Below are positions 7,656-14,535 of a stretch of DNA of 64,000 nt, one piece after another. The notes beneath the pieces are model-generated. The model was not told the origin of the DNA. It made no database searches and saw nothing but the letters and a program-made list of their open reading frames with translations. Source of the DNA: Planctomycetota bacterium (GTDB lineage: Bacteria > Planctomycetota > Phycisphaerae > Phycisphaerales > SM1A02); assembly GCA_027618565.1 (NCBI GenBank), contig JAQCEQ010000006.1, forward strand, positions 1 to 64,000, in the 5' to 3' direction. The position numbers and the translations under genes are program-made. Positions within the stretch are counted from its first letter, which is position 1, and each line of letters starts with the position of its first letter.

Positions 7656-8693
7656 ATGAATCAGTTCAGGTTTGCGATTGCCGTCGCGCTGATTGCCCTT
7701 GCGTCACTGGGTGGGAGGTGTGCCCAACGCGAGTCAGATCAGCCGACGACGACCTCCACGGTCAAAGCGCGCGACGACACCGCCAGTGCCGGCGCACCCA
7801 CGGTCGCTTCGGCACCAACCACGCCGCCACAAGACCGCTCCCCCACCACCCGCACATGGACAGTGGACGGACTTGAGCGCGCCGCGATCGTGGTGCCTGC
7901 CGTCTCCGTTGCCACCACGGTCGCCGCCGCCGACTCCGCGCCCACCGTCACAGCCGACGCCAGCACGCCACACCCCATCGTCTTTGTCTTCCACGGCCAC
8001 GGCGGCAATGCCCGGCAGGTCCGTAGGAGTTACGACATTGAAGAACACTGGCCCGAAGCGATGTTCGTATATCCGCAGGGGCTTCGGACTCCCGGGCGGC
8101 TCACCGATCCCGAGGGACAACGAAGTGGATGGCAGTCAACCCCCGGCCACATGGATGACCGCGACCTGCACTTCTACGACGCGATGCTTGAGTCGCTCCT
8201 GGGCGAGGGTGGCGACCGCGCACGCGTCTACTCCACCGGGCACAGCAATGGAGGCGGATTCAGTTATCTGCTGTGGAGCCAACGCGGCCACACGCTTGCG
8301 GCCATCGCACCAAGTTCCGCCGCCGCCGTACGGCTCGGTCGCGACGACAACCTGGGCGACCCGATGCCCATGATGCACATCGGCGCCACCAATGATCCAC
8401 TGGTCAAGTGGGAGTGGCAGGCAGCGACGATCGATGGCGCCAAGGTCCTCAACGGCTGCACCGGCGAAGGCGTGCCGTTCCCGAACGGAACCACCGGCGG
8501 CCGCGGCCTCATCTATCGATCCGAGACCGACACTCCCGTCGTGACCTACATCTCCGATGGCAACCACTCGTTCGATCGATCGTCGTCGCCGGTCATCGTG
8601 GAGTTTTTCAAGAAGTGTCGGAGGGCGGGTCGGGAAGCGCCGGGGTCCTTGGACCCTCACACCTCCTCCGTGAACTCCAGGTCCGTCCCATAG
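7656..8693 (+). CDS. secreted PHB-depolymerase-type esterase (alpha/beta hydrolase)
   Basis: The 345-residue protein begins with a signal peptide (MNQFRFAIAVALIALASLGG, then RCAQ), so it is exported. After a Thr/Ala/Pro-rich linker the hydrolase domain has the oxyanion-region motif VFVFHGHGGNA and the nucleophile elbow GHSNGG (in YSTGHSNGGGFSYLLW). A later His in SDGNHSFDRS is the probable catalytic histidine. This is the layout of the polyhydroxybutyrate depolymerase/feruloyl esterase (LpqC-like) family. The actual substrate is unknown. A GTG at 7650 is an alternative start. The 3' end overlaps the end of the convergent MFS gene by 37 bp. Confidence 0.85.
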   Translation: MNQFRFAIAVALIALASLGGRCAQRESDQPTTTSTVKARDDTASAGAPTVASAPTTPPQDRSPTTRTWTVDGLERAAIVVPAVSVATTVAAADSAPTVTADASTPHPIVFVFHGHGGNARQVRRSYDIEEHWPEAMFVYPQGLRTPGRLTDPEGQRSGWQSTPGHMDDRDLHFYDAMLESLLGEGGDRARVYSTGHSNGGGFSYLLWSQRGHTLAAIAPSSAAAVRLGRDDNLGDPMPMMHIGATNDPLVKWEWQAATIDGAKVLNGCTGEGVPFPNGTTGGRGLIYRSETDTPVVTYISDGNHSFDRSSSPVIVEFFKKCRRAGREAPGSLDPHTSSVNSRSVP

Positions 8694-10030
8694 GTCTCCC
8701 GCAGGCAGGCCAGCGCGATCGCGGCCACCGCCATCGTGACCAGGCCAACCCACGCCGCGGCCGCGACGGGACCGATTCCGGCGGTGGTGCCGTCCGATGC
8801 GATCTCCCCCGTCCCCTTGAGCCAGATCCATGCCGTGGTGACCAGTGGGACGCTGCCGCGCACGAAGTTTGGTGCGCTTGTGGCCGCGGTCGCACGCAAG
8901 TTGGTGCCAAACTGCTCCGCGCTGACCGTGACAAACACGGCCCAGTAGCCGATGCCAATGCCCATGATGCCGCTCCACAGGTAATAGGTCTGCGGATCCG
9001 GATTGGCCTTGATCGCGAAGTAGGACGCGACGAAGGTCGCGGCGGTCACCGCTTGGTACAGCGCCAGGGCCTTCTTGCGACTTCGCAACCACTGGCTCAA
9101 CAGGCCACTGCTCAGGTCACCGATCGCCAGTCCTCCGTAGCACCACGCCACCGCCGTGCCCGCATTGACCAACGCGGCGCCGGTGATTGGGTCCACGATG
9201 CCCATCGCCTTCCCGATTTCCGGAGCAAACACCACGGGAATCGCCACGATGAACCAGATCGGCAATGCCATGAGAACCACCGCCGCGTAGCGCAAGAGTC
9301 GCCGCGGCGGCCAGAGCAGCATGAGCGGGTTGCCCAGGTGCACGCCGGCGGCATGCACCTTCTTGAAGATGCCACTCTCCACGACACCGATGCGAAGCCC
9401 CAGCAGCACCAGCCCCATGCCTCCGCCGATGAAGTAGCTCACACGCCAGTCCGTCGCTTTGGCGATCAGGACCGCCAACAGCGCACCGCAGATGCCAAAC
9501 GATGCCACGATCGTGGTGCCGTAGCCCCGTGCGTGCTTGCCCAAGAGTTCAGAGACAAGCGTGATGCCCGCGCCCAGCTCGCCTGCAAGCCCCAGTCCCG
9601 CGAGGAATCGGCACGCTGAATACTGGCCCACCGCGGTCTGAAGCCCAAGCGACGCCAGCAGGCCATGCCAGCCGCTCTCCGCCGGGACATCCGCCACGAA
9701 TCCATTCAGGATGTTGGCGATGGAGTAGAGGGTGATCGATCCAAACAGCACGCTGATGCGGCCGCGCCGATCGCCCAGAACGCCCCACGCGACGCCGCCC
9801 GCCAGCATCCCCCACATCTGGTCGTTGAGGAGGCTCACGCCAACATGGGTGAGCTGGTCGCCGGTGAGTCCCAGCGACTTCAGACTGTCCACACGCAGGA
9901 CGCTGAAGAGCACAAGGTCGTAGATATCCACGAAATACCCAAGGGCTGCCACGATCACCGCCATCACCACGGCACGATTGGCATGGGCCGCCTTGGTCGC
10001 GGGGATCTGCTGCGTCGGAGTCTCAGCCAT
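8657..10030 (-). CDS. MFS transporter, metabolite:H+ symporter type
   Basis: The 457-residue inner-membrane protein has about 12 hydrophobic segments. Landmarks include FVDIYDLVLFSVLR in helix 1, DQMWGMLAGGVAWGVLGDRRGRISVLF (the MFS signature between helices 2 and 3, G-D-R-x-G-R), and FLAGLGLAGELGAGITLVSEL in helices 4-5. The last pattern is shared with the sugar/metabolite:H+ symporter (MHS) branch and suggests organic-acid or amino-acid uptake. The substrate cannot be read from sequence. ATG 10030 gives MAETPTQQIPATKAAHANRA before helix 1. The gene is divergent from a methyltransferase gene starting at 10061, with only 30 bp between the starts. Confidence 0.9.
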   Translation of the reverse strand: MAETPTQQIPATKAAHANRAVVMAVIVAALGYFVDIYDLVLFSVLRVDSLKSLGLTGDQLTHVGVSLLNDQMWGMLAGGVAWGVLGDRRGRISVLFGSITLYSIANILNGFVADVPAESGWHGLLASLGLQTAVGQYSACRFLAGLGLAGELGAGITLVSELLGKHARGYGTTIVASFGICGALLAVLIAKATDWRVSYFIGGGMGLVLLGLRIGVVESGIFKKVHAAGVHLGNPLMLLWPPRRLLRYAAVVLMALPIWFIVAIPVVFAPEIGKAMGIVDPITGAALVNAGTAVAWCYGGLAIGDLSSGLLSQWLRSRKKALALYQAVTAATFVASYFAIKANPDPQTYYLWSGIMGIGIGYWAVFVTVSAEQFGTNLRATAATSAPNFVRGSVPLVTTAWIWLKGTGEIASDGTTAGIGPVAAAAWVGLVTMAVAAIALACLRETYGTDLEFTEEV

Positions 10031-10060
10031 CTCAGTATTCAACCACACAGGCGATCGTGG

Positions 10061-10927
10061 ATGGACCCGGCGGCTACAGTCCCGCACGTGCATGTCGGCG
10101 CCACCAGCGACCTGATTCTCACCCTTGCCGGGGACGAGGCGGCGTTCACGCCGGAGGGACGCGCGCTGGTGCGAGTAATGCTCACGGGGACCGACCCACA
10201 ATGGGCGCAGGCGATGGCCCGAACCCACCGACACGCCGTCCCGCATGCGCGATTGCGCAAATGGTCGGTGTGGCAGTTCCTGTTGCGCCTGGCGGACGAA
10301 GAGCCCCGCACCGTGAGGCAACTGATCGTGCCAGGTGCCGGCTGGTCGCCGCTGGCGATCGACTGGCTCGCCACCAACCCGCATGCTCGCGCCTGGGAGT
10401 TGGACATCGAGAATGTCGAGGCCAAGCGCGCACTCGTCCAGAAGCACGCGCGTGGCGTGGCACCTCGCTGGCGCAATCGCCCCTGCGACGCGGCGGATCC
10501 TGGCGCGGTTTCCTCCGCACTCTCTGGCTCCGGCTGGGACGCCACGCAGCCGACCACATGGGTGATGGAGGGCCTGCTGTACTACATCGCCCCCGCCGCC
10601 GCCATTTCGCTGATCCGCACCGCGCTGGCTTCGCACCCAGACTCTCGCATGATCGCGGAGGTGGGACTTCCTTACGACTCCATTCACCAGCCCGCGGGCG
10701 ACGCCTGCCGCGACTATCACGACCAGATCGCGCGCGCGATTGGTCGCGACCACCTGCACACCCACCAACCCACCGAGTTGGCGGCGGCGTGCGGGGCACG
10801 CGTGGAAGCGATCATGGACCCGGCGACGGCCTCACGATTGCGGGGCGACTCCCCGCCGGCCTTTGTGCATCCCCTGGACTCCACGCAGCGCGTGGTGCTG
10901 CTGGCACCGGCAATCAGTCTTGGGTGA
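10061..10927 (+). CDS. class I SAM-dependent methyltransferase, leucine carboxyl methyltransferase family
   Basis: The 288-residue protein has a family-typical acidic SAM-binding region, QLIVPGAGWSPLAIDWL followed by AWELDIENVEAKRALV, and a WVMEGLLYYIAPAAAISLI motif. The latter corresponds to the (V/L)-x-E-G-(L/V)-x-x-Y-L block of leucine carboxyl methyltransferases and their polyketide/secondary-metabolite relatives. Bacterial members methylate small-molecule carboxylates or unknown acceptors; eukaryotic PP2A methylation is not implied. ATG at 10061 is used; a GTG 3 nt upstream is possible. Its last 14 bp overlap the 3' end of the convergent lipoprotein gene. Confidence 0.8.
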   Translation: MDPAATVPHVHVGATSDLILTLAGDEAAFTPEGRALVRVMLTGTDPQWAQAMARTHRHAVPHARLRKWSVWQFLLRLADEEPRTVRQLIVPGAGWSPLAIDWLATNPHARAWELDIENVEAKRALVQKHARGVAPRWRNRPCDAADPGAVSSALSGSGWDATQPTTWVMEGLLYYIAPAAAISLIRTALASHPDSRMIAEVGLPYDSIHQPAGDACRDYHDQIARAIGRDHLHTHQPTELAAACGARVEAIMDPATASRLRGDSPPAFVHPLDSTQRVVLLAPAISLG

Positions 10928-12212
10928 CGGTGGCGGTATCGGTGGCGGTGGCGGTATCGGTGGCGGTGGACCGCGACGCGGTCTCGGTGCTCGACTCCAG
11001 CTTCTGCAGTTGCTGCATCGTCAAGAGCCCGAAGCCGGTGCCATACGCATGGCCGTATCCGTAGAGCGGATAGTCGAACCACGATCCATCCGTGAACTGG
11101 ATCCGTCGCATGAGGTCATCCAGCCACGCGCGGTATGACTCGCGCGTATCGGGGGCGGTCAATGCAGCGATCACGCGCGACGCGTAGTAGTGGCCGAAAA
11201 AGTAGTAGTAGCCACTGTTGGAGTAGAACGCTTCGTGCGGAATCGGGCGTCCGCGACCGATCTCGATGTAGTGGTGGCGGTCCCGCAGGTGCCCAAGCCC
11301 CTGCGCCAGCTCCGCCTGCCCCACGCCACCGGCGTGATTGTCGTAGAGCGCGAGGTGACAGACCTGAAGTCGCCCCGAAGTCCCGCTTGGTCGATTGAAC
11401 CCCGTGCCAGGCCGATACTTCGCGTAGGTCCCGTAGACGAACGCGCCGTCGGGGAGCCGGAAGAGTTCCAGCCGCTTGATCGCGCGTTGCACCCGCGCCT
11501 CGTCCACCGTGATGCCCACGCGCCTGGCGCCATCGAACGAGACGATCATCGCACCGGTGTTGAAGCTGGTGGTCTCGTGGCCGGTCGGGCGTTCAAAGGA
11601 GCCCTGGAAGTCGTAGTAGCCCCAACCCCCATCCAGCGATTGGCGCGCGAAAGAGAAGTCCACTTCCCGCTGCACCATCACGCGGATGGGCACTTCTCGA
11701 TCCTCGAATCCGGGCTCCTCCAGCAGGCGCACGCCGAGGTCGATGAGGTAGGTGTGCGCCCAGACATCGTAAAAAGTCCCGCCGGACGCCGCCCCGATCG
11801 GCTTGGACGCCAACACCCACGCCACGGCACGATCAAGCGCCCGACGAGCGCGTTCATCGGTGCGCGCTGGCTCGATCAGTGCCTGCGTGCACAGCGCCGT
11901 CGTGGCGCCGTGGAACGCACGGTGGCTGGCCGAGGTGTCCAGATAGATCTCCCTCGTCCGCATCGTGTGGAAGGTTCCCCACGACCCATCCGGGTTCTGG
12001 TTCGTGAGGAGCCACTCCAGTGCCCGCGCACGCGCGTCATCGGATGACCACTCCGGTGCGTCGGGGATGACACGCGGAGGACTGGAAGCCACCGCAGCGT
12101 TGGACTCACCGGGCTGTGTTGCCGCAGCAGGCGCGCGCGTCGTCGAAGCGGATTGGCAGCCCACAACGGCTGCCGCCAGGAGCACTGCCGCGAGCGTGAG
12201 CCGTCCGCTCAT
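10914..12212 (-). CDS. lipoprotein with prenyltransferase/squalene-cyclase-like repeats
   Basis: The 432-residue product has a lipoprotein signal (MSGRLTLAAVLLAAAVVGC), so it should be membrane-anchored outside the cytoplasm. The body shows alpha/alpha-barrel repeats of the prenyltransferase/squalene oxidase fold: ALEWLLTNQNPDGSWGTF, QSLDGGWGYYDF, and FTDGSWFDYPLYGYG. These are QW-like motifs. The catalytic DxDD of squalene-hopene cyclases is not seen, so a binding or structural role is likelier than cyclisation. The C-terminus is a short Thr/Asp repeat (TATDTATATDTATV) encoded by a DNA repeat. It overlaps the upstream adaptor gene by 4 nt (ATGA), so the two are translationally coupled. Confidence 0.78.
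   Translation of the reverse strand: MSGRLTLAAVLLAAAVVGCQSASTTRAPAAATQPGESNAAVASSPPRVIPDAPEWSSDDARARALEWLLTNQNPDGSWGTFHTMRTREIYLDTSASHRAFHGATTALCTQALIEPARTDERARRALDRAVAWVLASKPIGAASGGTFYDVWAHTYLIDLGVRLLEEPGFEDREVPIRVMVQREVDFSFARQSLDGGWGYYDFQGSFERPTGHETTSFNTGAMIVSFDGARRVGITVDEARVQRAIKRLELFRLPDGAFVYGTYAKYRPGTGFNRPSGTSGRLQVCHLALYDNHAGGVGQAELAQGLGHLRDRHHYIEIGRGRPIPHEAFYSNSGYYYFFGHYYASRVIAALTAPDTRESYRAWLDDLMRRIQFTDGSWFDYPLYGYGHAYGTGFGLLTMQQLQKLESSTETASRSTATDTATATDTATVTQD
10929..10969. repeat. imperfect 18-bp tandem repeat inside a gene 3' end
   Basis: A GGTGGCGGTATC-containing unit is repeated about every 18 bp here and encodes the Thr-Ala-Asp repeat at the C-terminus of the lipoprotein on the minus strand. 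It is a likely slippage site where tail length could vary between strains. Confidence 0.55.
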
Positions 12213-13615
12213 TGCTCACCCATGAAGACCAGCTCGCCCGGGGCCAGCCCACTGATGATTTCCACCATGTCGCCCTGCGACAGTCCGGTGACGACCGCCA
12301 CTTCCACCGTGACTTCACCTCGCTGCACTCGGACGACTTGGTCGCCGTCATCGTTTTTCTGCAGCGCCTTCTTGGGAACCTGGAGCGCGGACTGAAGCGT
12401 GCCTCTCGCCTCGACTGAGGCCGCGAGGCCGACCGGCGGCGGCTGGGGCCCAGGCGCCAGCGTGACCACGGCATCAAAGACCGTCCCCTCGCCTTCGGCT
12501 CGACCGATCGGGCTGATCTGCGTGATCGTCCCGGCGCAGTCTCGGTCCGGAAGGTCGGCAAAGTGCAACGAAACTGGCGCTCCGACCGAGATCACGCGAG
12601 TCATGTCGGCTGGAAGGGAGATCTTGACCTGCAGCGCGGTCGGATTGACCACTTCCGCGAGTGGCGCATTGGGGCCGACCTTGTCCTGGGGTTGCTGACC
12701 AATGGGACCCATGATGCCGGATTGCGGGGCTTTCACAGTGAGAGAATCGCGATCGGCGCGCAACTTGGCGAACTGACGCTCCGCATTCTCCACCTGTTCC
12801 GCCGCCTCGATGGACGCCATGCCGGCGCGTGCCGTGGCAATCTCCAGGTTCTCGCCGGCGTGCCGCGCATCCACTTCCGCATCCTGCGCAGCCTCGCGCA
12901 CGCGGCGGTCCTGCTCCTGGTGCTCCACGGCCCGGTAGTAGTCGCCGTCGGCGATGTTGTAGTGGGTGTATCGCACCGACCGCGTGAGGCTGCGCCGCGC
13001 GCGCTCCAAGACGATGTCGCGCGTCTGGCCATCGAGGGTGGCGCCCTCGTAAAGCTTCTCCAGCTGCGAGAGTTCTTCCGCCTGGTCCGCCAAGTTGTCG
13101 ACCGCGCCTTGGGTCCCCAGTTGGCTGAACTCCAGAGTCTTTGCGTTGCCGTATTCGACCCACCGTGCAAGGCCACGCTGCGACAACTCCAGGTTGTGCT
13201 GAGTTCGAAGGATATGGGTGGCCGCGCGCTCCGCCTGCATCGCCTGCTCGCGGGCCTGCAAGTCCTGGCGCTGGCGTGCGTGATCGAGGCCACGCTCAGC
13301 GTCCTCCAGCTGCCGTTCCAGTTCGCCGTCCGTCGCCTCCAGGAGGAGGATCGTCTCTCCCTCTGTCACAGGTCCAACGGACTTGACGATCTGGGCTACC
13401 ACGACCTCCCCACGGAACACCTCTGGCTCCCACATGACGCTCTCGGTCTGCGCGCTCTCCACTCGACCTGAGCGCTTCATCCGAATTCCCATTTCGCCAC
13501 GAAGCACCGGCACGGGCGGCGGAGGAACCGATGACGCCGCGGCGCCGGTCTCGGCAGCGGGCGCGTCCTGAATCGGGGCACAGCAGAGGAGTGCGATGGC
13601 AATTGTCGGAAGCAT
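12209..13615 (-). CDS. HlyD/RND-type membrane fusion (periplasmic adaptor) protein
   Basis: The 468-residue exported protein has an N-terminal signal-like segment (MLPTIAIALLCCAPI). It then shows the adaptor layout: a beta-barrel/lipoyl half (RSGRVESAQTESVMWEPEV; GPVTEGETILLLEATDGEL), a long coiled-coil hairpin (about 115-285, rich in Gln/Glu/Arg/Ala), the second lipoyl half (SLTVKAPQSGIMGPIGQQP), and a barrel domain ending in GLSQGDMVEIISGLAPGELVFMG. Such adaptors join inner-membrane pumps to outer-membrane channels. No pump or channel gene is adjacent. The only partner is the overlapping lipoprotein gene downstream (4-nt overlap). Confidence 0.85.
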   Translation of the reverse strand: MLPTIAIALLCCAPIQDAPAAETGAAASSVPPPPVPVLRGEMGIRMKRSGRVESAQTESVMWEPEVFRGEVVVAQIVKSVGPVTEGETILLLEATDGELERQLEDAERGLDHARQRQDLQAREQAMQAERAATHILRTQHNLELSQRGLARWVEYGNAKTLEFSQLGTQGAVDNLADQAEELSQLEKLYEGATLDGQTRDIVLERARRSLTRSVRYTHYNIADGDYYRAVEHQEQDRRVREAAQDAEVDARHAGENLEIATARAGMASIEAAEQVENAERQFAKLRADRDSLTVKAPQSGIMGPIGQQPQDKVGPNAPLAEVVNPTALQVKISLPADMTRVISVGAPVSLHFADLPDRDCAGTITQISPIGRAEGEGTVFDAVVTLAPGPQPPPVGLAASVEARGTLQSALQVPKKALQKNDDGDQVVRVQRGEVTVEVAVVTGLSQGDMVEIISGLAPGELVFMGEQ

Positions 13616-13650
13616 GGACGGATGCTAACCCGTGCCGCTACGCTGCGACC

Positions 13651-13809
13651 ATGGTGGACACCTTCCTCTTCGCCCTCATGCTGGGGTCGCTTGGCTGTTT
13701 CTGGAAGGGTCGCCGGACGCTTGGGCAGTGTCTCTTCCTGGTCGCCCTCGTCGGTGTGGCACTTCTCCTCAAGCACCACATGACCGACCCGCTCCAGATC
13801 AGCCTCTGA
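13651..13809 (+). CDS. DUF5993 family small membrane protein
   Basis: This 52-residue peptide begins at ATG 13651 and is essentially two short hydrophobic helices: VDTFLFALMLGSLGC, then a basic loop (WKGRRTLG), then LFLVALVGVALLLKHHMTDPLQISL. Small proteins of this type (DUF5993) are found next to DsbB/DsbI genes. The dsbB-like gene follows 36 nt downstream on the same strand, and co-function in thiol oxidation is plausible. No catalytic residues are evident. The one cysteine lies at the end of helix 1. Confidence 0.75.
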   Translation: MVDTFLFALMLGSLGCFWKGRRTLGQCLFLVALVGVALLLKHHMTDPLQISL

Positions 13810-13845
13810 CCGGAGCCCCTGCCCGACAGGATCGGCTAGAGCACC

Positions 13846-14484
13846 ATGAACGACTTCCTCCAACGGCTCGGTTTCTGGACCTGCCACTTCAACATCCTCG
13901 CCGTCGGCGCTGTGCTGACCAGCGCATTCGTCGTGCAGTTTGGCGCCGGCGAGCTCCCCTGCCCACTCTGCATCGTCCAGCGCATGGGAATGCTCCTTGC
14001 GATCCTCGGCACCGCGGCCATCCTCCTGGCGGCGCGCAAGGGAAATGTCACGCCAAGCGAGTACGCCACTGGGTATGGCATGAGCATCCTTGGTGCCATT
14101 GTCGGTGGCGCGGGTTCGCTCCGGCAGATCGCTCTCCATGTCTGCGACTCCGGACCGGGCGCGGGGTATGGGAGCCCCATCATGGGTTACCACCTCTACA
14201 CCTGGGCTCTCGTTGTCTTCACCGTGGTGGTGGCGGTGTCAGGGTTCAACCTCTTCTCATGCCGATGGCTGGACCCTCACCGGATCCAGTTTGGGCTATT
14301 CAGCAAGCTCACCGTCTGGTTCGTGGCCCTCTTGCTTGCCGCCAACATGGTCGCGGTCTTCGTGGAGGCAGGGTTCCACGCGTTCCTCCCCGACAACCCG
14401 ACCTCGTACCGGCTCCTGGACGATCTCGGGTTGGGAGCCTCCTCGGGCTCCGACGAAGCGAATTCCATACTTTCTGCCCCTTGA
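13846..14484 (+). CDS. dsbB: disulfide bond formation protein DsbB family
   Basis: The 212-residue inner-membrane protein has four or five hydrophobic helices. It carries the DsbB redox pair CPLC (residues 39-42) followed by IVQRMGM, the family's quinone-side signature C-x-x-C-x-x-x-R. DsbB passes electrons from periplasmic DsbA-type oxidases to quinones. In the second periplasmic loop only one cysteine is visible (HVCDSGPGAG, about 104), where E. coli DsbB has two, so electron relay may differ. Another Cys lies near the start of the fourth helix. No dsbA-like gene is adjacent. It follows the DUF5993 gene. Confidence 0.87.
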   Translation: MNDFLQRLGFWTCHFNILAVGAVLTSAFVVQFGAGELPCPLCIVQRMGMLLAILGTAAILLAARKGNVTPSEYATGYGMSILGAIVGGAGSLRQIALHVCDSGPGAGYGSPIMGYHLYTWALVVFTVVVAVSGFNLFSCRWLDPHRIQFGLFSKLTVWFVALLLAANMVAVFVEAGFHAFLPDNPTSYRLLDDLGLGASSGSDEANSILSAP

Positions 14485-14535
14485 TTCTCCGGAATTCTGG
14501 TCCGCAGTGCTGGCAATCTCGACAATACTGGAGCC

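Noticed and set aside
10929-10969. CRISPR-like or intergenic repeat
   Set aside because: The repeat is within a coding region and encodes a Thr/Ala/Asp tail. There are no unique spacers.
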